From IMG/VR virus record IMGVR_UViG_3300036401_000359, positions 1-38,651 of that record: a DNA stretch of 38,651 bases, one strand, 5' to 3'. The notes beneath the pieces are model-generated. The model searched no databases and was not told the origin of the DNA. It was given only the letters and a program-made list of their open reading frames with translations. Position 1 is the first letter of the stretch, and the number at the start of each line of letters is the position of its first letter. Both the position numbers and the translations under genes were made by a program. The DNA is from a virus. Below are positions 37,203 through 38,651 of this stretch, piece after piece.

Positions 37203-37654
37203 ACCCCACCGTCCGGGTGCGCGGCGTGCAACCGTTCACCGCCGTTGAGCGCGCACTCCACACACACCGTGCGCGTCACGACATGGTCGTCCGGCGGCAT
37301 GCGCATCTGGTACGGGCCGCTCTCGCGCGGCACCCCGCAGATGTCACACCGGCCGTACGTGAGAACCCCCGTCGCGAGCAGCGCGGCGCGCAGCGTCTCG
37401 CGGTCCACGAAGTAGCACAGCGGCCTGCGGGCGGTGATCGCATTCATCGCGGCCGTGTCGAACTTCGCGTGGCCCGTCCCGTCCCATGACGGGTCGATCG
37501 CGCGGACCAGCGGGTCGCCGGCGAGCGCCGCTTGCACCAGCTGCATGCCGAGCACCGCGATCCCCTTCGGCCACTGCTCCCGCAGATGCTCGCCGTGGGC
37601 GGGGCATAGCAGCCGCTTCGAGTCGATCAGCACGGGCTCACCTTCGGGCTTCAT
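37190..37654 (-). CDS. Zinc-ribbon protein, unknown
   Basis: This 154-residue protein has an N-terminal LIDSKRLLCPAHGEHLREQW segment, a central helical part (LVQAALAGDPLVRAIDPS), RRPLCYFVDRETLRAAL, and a C-terminal four-Cys ribbon CDIC...CVEC. It is typical of small zinc proteins in phage early regions. The start is ATG at 37654, one base past the upstream stop; the slightly longer in-frame start overlaps that gene. It may take part in protein or nucleic-acid binding. Function is unknown. Confidence 0.5.
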   Translation of the reverse strand: MKPEGEPVLIDSKRLLCPAHGEHLREQWPKGIAVLGMQLVQAALAGDPLVRAIDPSWDGTGHAKFDTAAMNAITARRPLCYFVDRETLRAALLATGVLTYGRCDICGVPRESGPYQMRMPPDDHVVTRTVCVECALNGGERLHAAHPDGGVWTS

Positions 37655-37655
37655 G

Positions 37656-37907
37656 TCACGTGCGCAGGTCGTGGATCCGCAGGCCACCGCCGCGTGGCCC
37701 CACAGTCGCGAGCAGCCCGTTCCCGACGTCGATCACCGCCGCACGATGAAAGCACCCGAGCGACTCAGCGAGCCGTTTACGCTCGGCGCCGCGCAGCAGC
37801 CGCGCCTGCCCGTACTCCCGCTCGAGCTGGGCGACCACTGCGAGCACACCGAGGCCCACGTCGCGCGGCGCGCCGTCGCCTACACGGGTCTCGGCGTCGT
37901 CTCTCAC
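37656..37907 (-). CDS. Small protein, start uncertain
   Basis: An 83-residue version starts at GTG 37907 (VRDDAETRVGDGAPRDVGLG) and ends RGGGLRIHDLRT. The middle part is helical and basic (VVAQLEREYGQARLLRGAER, then KRLAESLGCFHRAAVIDVGN). Longer starts at ATG 37955 or 37952 overlap the upstream gene, and neither choice has a strong ribosome binding site. No family is recognised. It precedes the zinc-ribbon gene. Confidence 0.4.
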   Translation of the reverse strand: MRDDAETRVGDGAPRDVGLGVLAVVAQLEREYGQARLLRGAERKRLAESLGCFHRAAVIDVGNGLLATVGPRGGGLRIHDLRT

Positions 37908-37917
37908 GTGAGCGCCA

Positions 37918-38214
37918 TCAGGCGAGCTCGTCCAGCTCGGCTGCGAGATCATCATCGACTGCGTACGGGAACACCTGGCCACCCGGTGTGACGAGATCCG
38001 CGCGCCACCGGTCGAGCGACTTCTCGGCCCGCACGACGAGCATCAGGTGGTGCGGCCGCGGGTTCACCTCGCGCGCGGCCCGCGGCCCGGACACCGTGCG
38101 ACGGAAGATCAGCACCCGCGGCGACTGCTCCTCCCGCCGGCGACTGTCGAAGAAGATGTCCTCGATCGCCGCACGCTGCGCCGGCGTGCCTTCTTCCTTC
38201 CAGACGACGCCCAT
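37918..38214 (-). CDS. Small protein, unknown
   Basis: This 98-residue protein begins MGVVWKEEGTPAQRAAIEDI, followed by an Arg-rich FDSRRREEQSPRVLIFRRTV, then HHLMLVVRAEKSLDRWRADL and an acidic end (DDDLAAELDELA). The start is ATG at 38214, sharing TGATG with the zinc-finger gene; the longer in-frame version is less likely. It may be a small nucleic-acid-related protein. Function is not recognised. Confidence 0.5.
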   Translation of the reverse strand: MGVVWKEEGTPAQRAAIEDIFFDSRRREEQSPRVLIFRRTVSGPRAAREVNPRPHHLMLVVRAEKSLDRWRADLVTPGGQVFPYAVDDDLAAELDELA

Positions 38215-38615
38215 CAGGCCACCTGCTCGAGCTTCGCGAGCCGCGCGTACTCCGGGTCCGTCTTCTCGCGCGGCGGGTGAGCCCACTTCCCGGCCTCCTC
38301 CGGACCATGCGCGCACGCCGTGCAGAGATCAACGTCAGCCCACCCGCACGCGCTGGACTCGTCGCCCTCCTGCACGCACGCGATCGTTTCCACGCACCCG
38401 CACACCCGGCAGCGCTGCGGCGGGTCGAGCGCCTCCAGCTCGTGAGTGAGCGGCGCACGGACGGGCGCGAGCGCGATCGCCGTGAGCAACGCCGCGACAC
38501 CGTCGTGCTCGTTCGTGGTGTCCGGCACCGGGACACCCTCAGCCCAGCTGGAGGTAAAGAAGCACACCTGGCCATGGCCGTTCTTCCCGATGAACCCGCG
38601 GACCTCGGGCCGCAT
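38214..38615 (-). CDS. Small phage zinc-binding protein
   Basis: This 133-residue protein contains CRVCGCVETIACVQEG, then a CGW and LCTACA group. This multi-Cys pattern (CxxCGC...AC...CxW...LCxxC) recurs in small zinc proteins of actinophages. The N-terminal half (GFIGKNGHGQVCFFTSSWAE) is distinct and precedes a Leu-rich helix. The start is ATG at 38615, overlapping the upstream stop as TGATG. The role is unknown; protein or nucleic-acid binding is likely. Confidence 0.55.
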   Translation of the reverse strand: MRPEVRGFIGKNGHGQVCFFTSSWAEGVPVPDTTNEHDGVAALLTAIALAPVRAPLTHELEALDPPQRCRVCGCVETIACVQEGDESSACGWADVDLCTACAHGPEEAGKWAHPPREKTDPEYARLAKLEQVA

Positions 38616-38651
38616 CAGACGGCCGCTTTCTCGAGCAGCTTGCGGGCAGCG
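38615..38651 (-). CDS. 3' end of an upstream gene (partial)
   Basis: The final codons, reading AARKLLEKAAV then TGA, end within TGATG at the start of the zinc-binding gene. Most of the gene lies beyond the right edge. The short Lys/Leu/Ala-rich end is consistent with a helix. Its identity cannot be told. Confidence 0.4.
   Translation of the reverse strand, partial: AARKLLEKAAV

Noticed and set aside
1-38651. CRISPR array, insertion sequence, attachment site or integrase
   Set aside because: No regularly spaced repeats, transposase or recombinase motifs, or paired terminal repeats were seen on either strand.

Overview
This window is a contiguous part of a high-GC tailed-phage (siphovirus) genome, either a free phage or a prophage. 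Every credible protein gene, the one tRNA-like gene and the one clear terminator are on the minus strand, so the genome reads from right to left. Genes are packed with ATGA, GTGA or TGATG start/stop overlaps and many GTG and TTG starts, which fits an actinobacterial host. A secreted seven-repeat RCC1 propeller with a fibronectin type III tail, and the composition of the fibre genes, suggest a soil actinobacterium, possibly Thermoleophilia such as Solirubrobacterales. That host call is inference. No integrase, repressor, replication gene or CRISPR array is visible, so lifestyle cannot be settled from this window.

Layout in transcription order. (1) 38651-34593: small accessory genes, including several zinc-ribbon proteins, a 28-residue membrane peptide, a possible winged-helix protein, an aberrant tRNA, a PTH2-like protein, an HNH protein that lacks its catalytic Asp-His, and an intact HNH endonuclease just before the terminase. 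(2) 34452-29728: large terminase, an 86-residue protein, and a 963-residue fusion of portal, 2H phosphoesterase (LigT-like) and MuF head-morphogenesis domains. (3) 29728-22503: an accessory block of about 7 kb placed between portal and capsid-maturation genes. It holds two glycosyltransferases, a class I methyltransferase, fibre-like proteins (one with a membrane anchor), secreted proteins and the RCC1 propeller. (4) 22475-18354: XkdF-type protease, scaffold, decoration protein and major capsid protein. (5) 18346-4459: connector and neck proteins, tail tube, two overlapping tail-assembly chaperone frames, a 2202-residue tape measure with cell-wall hydrolase-like domains, distal tail protein and tail hub. 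(6) 4459-1974: three small membrane proteins, a GH25 lysozyme with a lipoprotein signal and a holin, closed by a strong intrinsic terminator at 1911-1943. (7) 1847-1: a papain-like or C39-like protein and a metallophosphoesterase cut off by the left edge.

The most unexpected signal is not a gene. The octamer GTATAGAC occurs six times on the plus strand (2894, 10168, 15534, 24494, 28193, 30697), and I found it nowhere in the opposite orientation. It lies in five genes, in all three codon phases and with rare codons (CTA, ATA), plus one intergenic copy beside a ribosome binding site. The conservation therefore appears to act on the DNA or RNA rather than on the protein. Other points of interest are the 2H domain inside the portal-MuF fusion (the same superfamily as phage anti-CBASS enzymes), the glycosylation and methylation genes among the virion genes, and the exported propeller.
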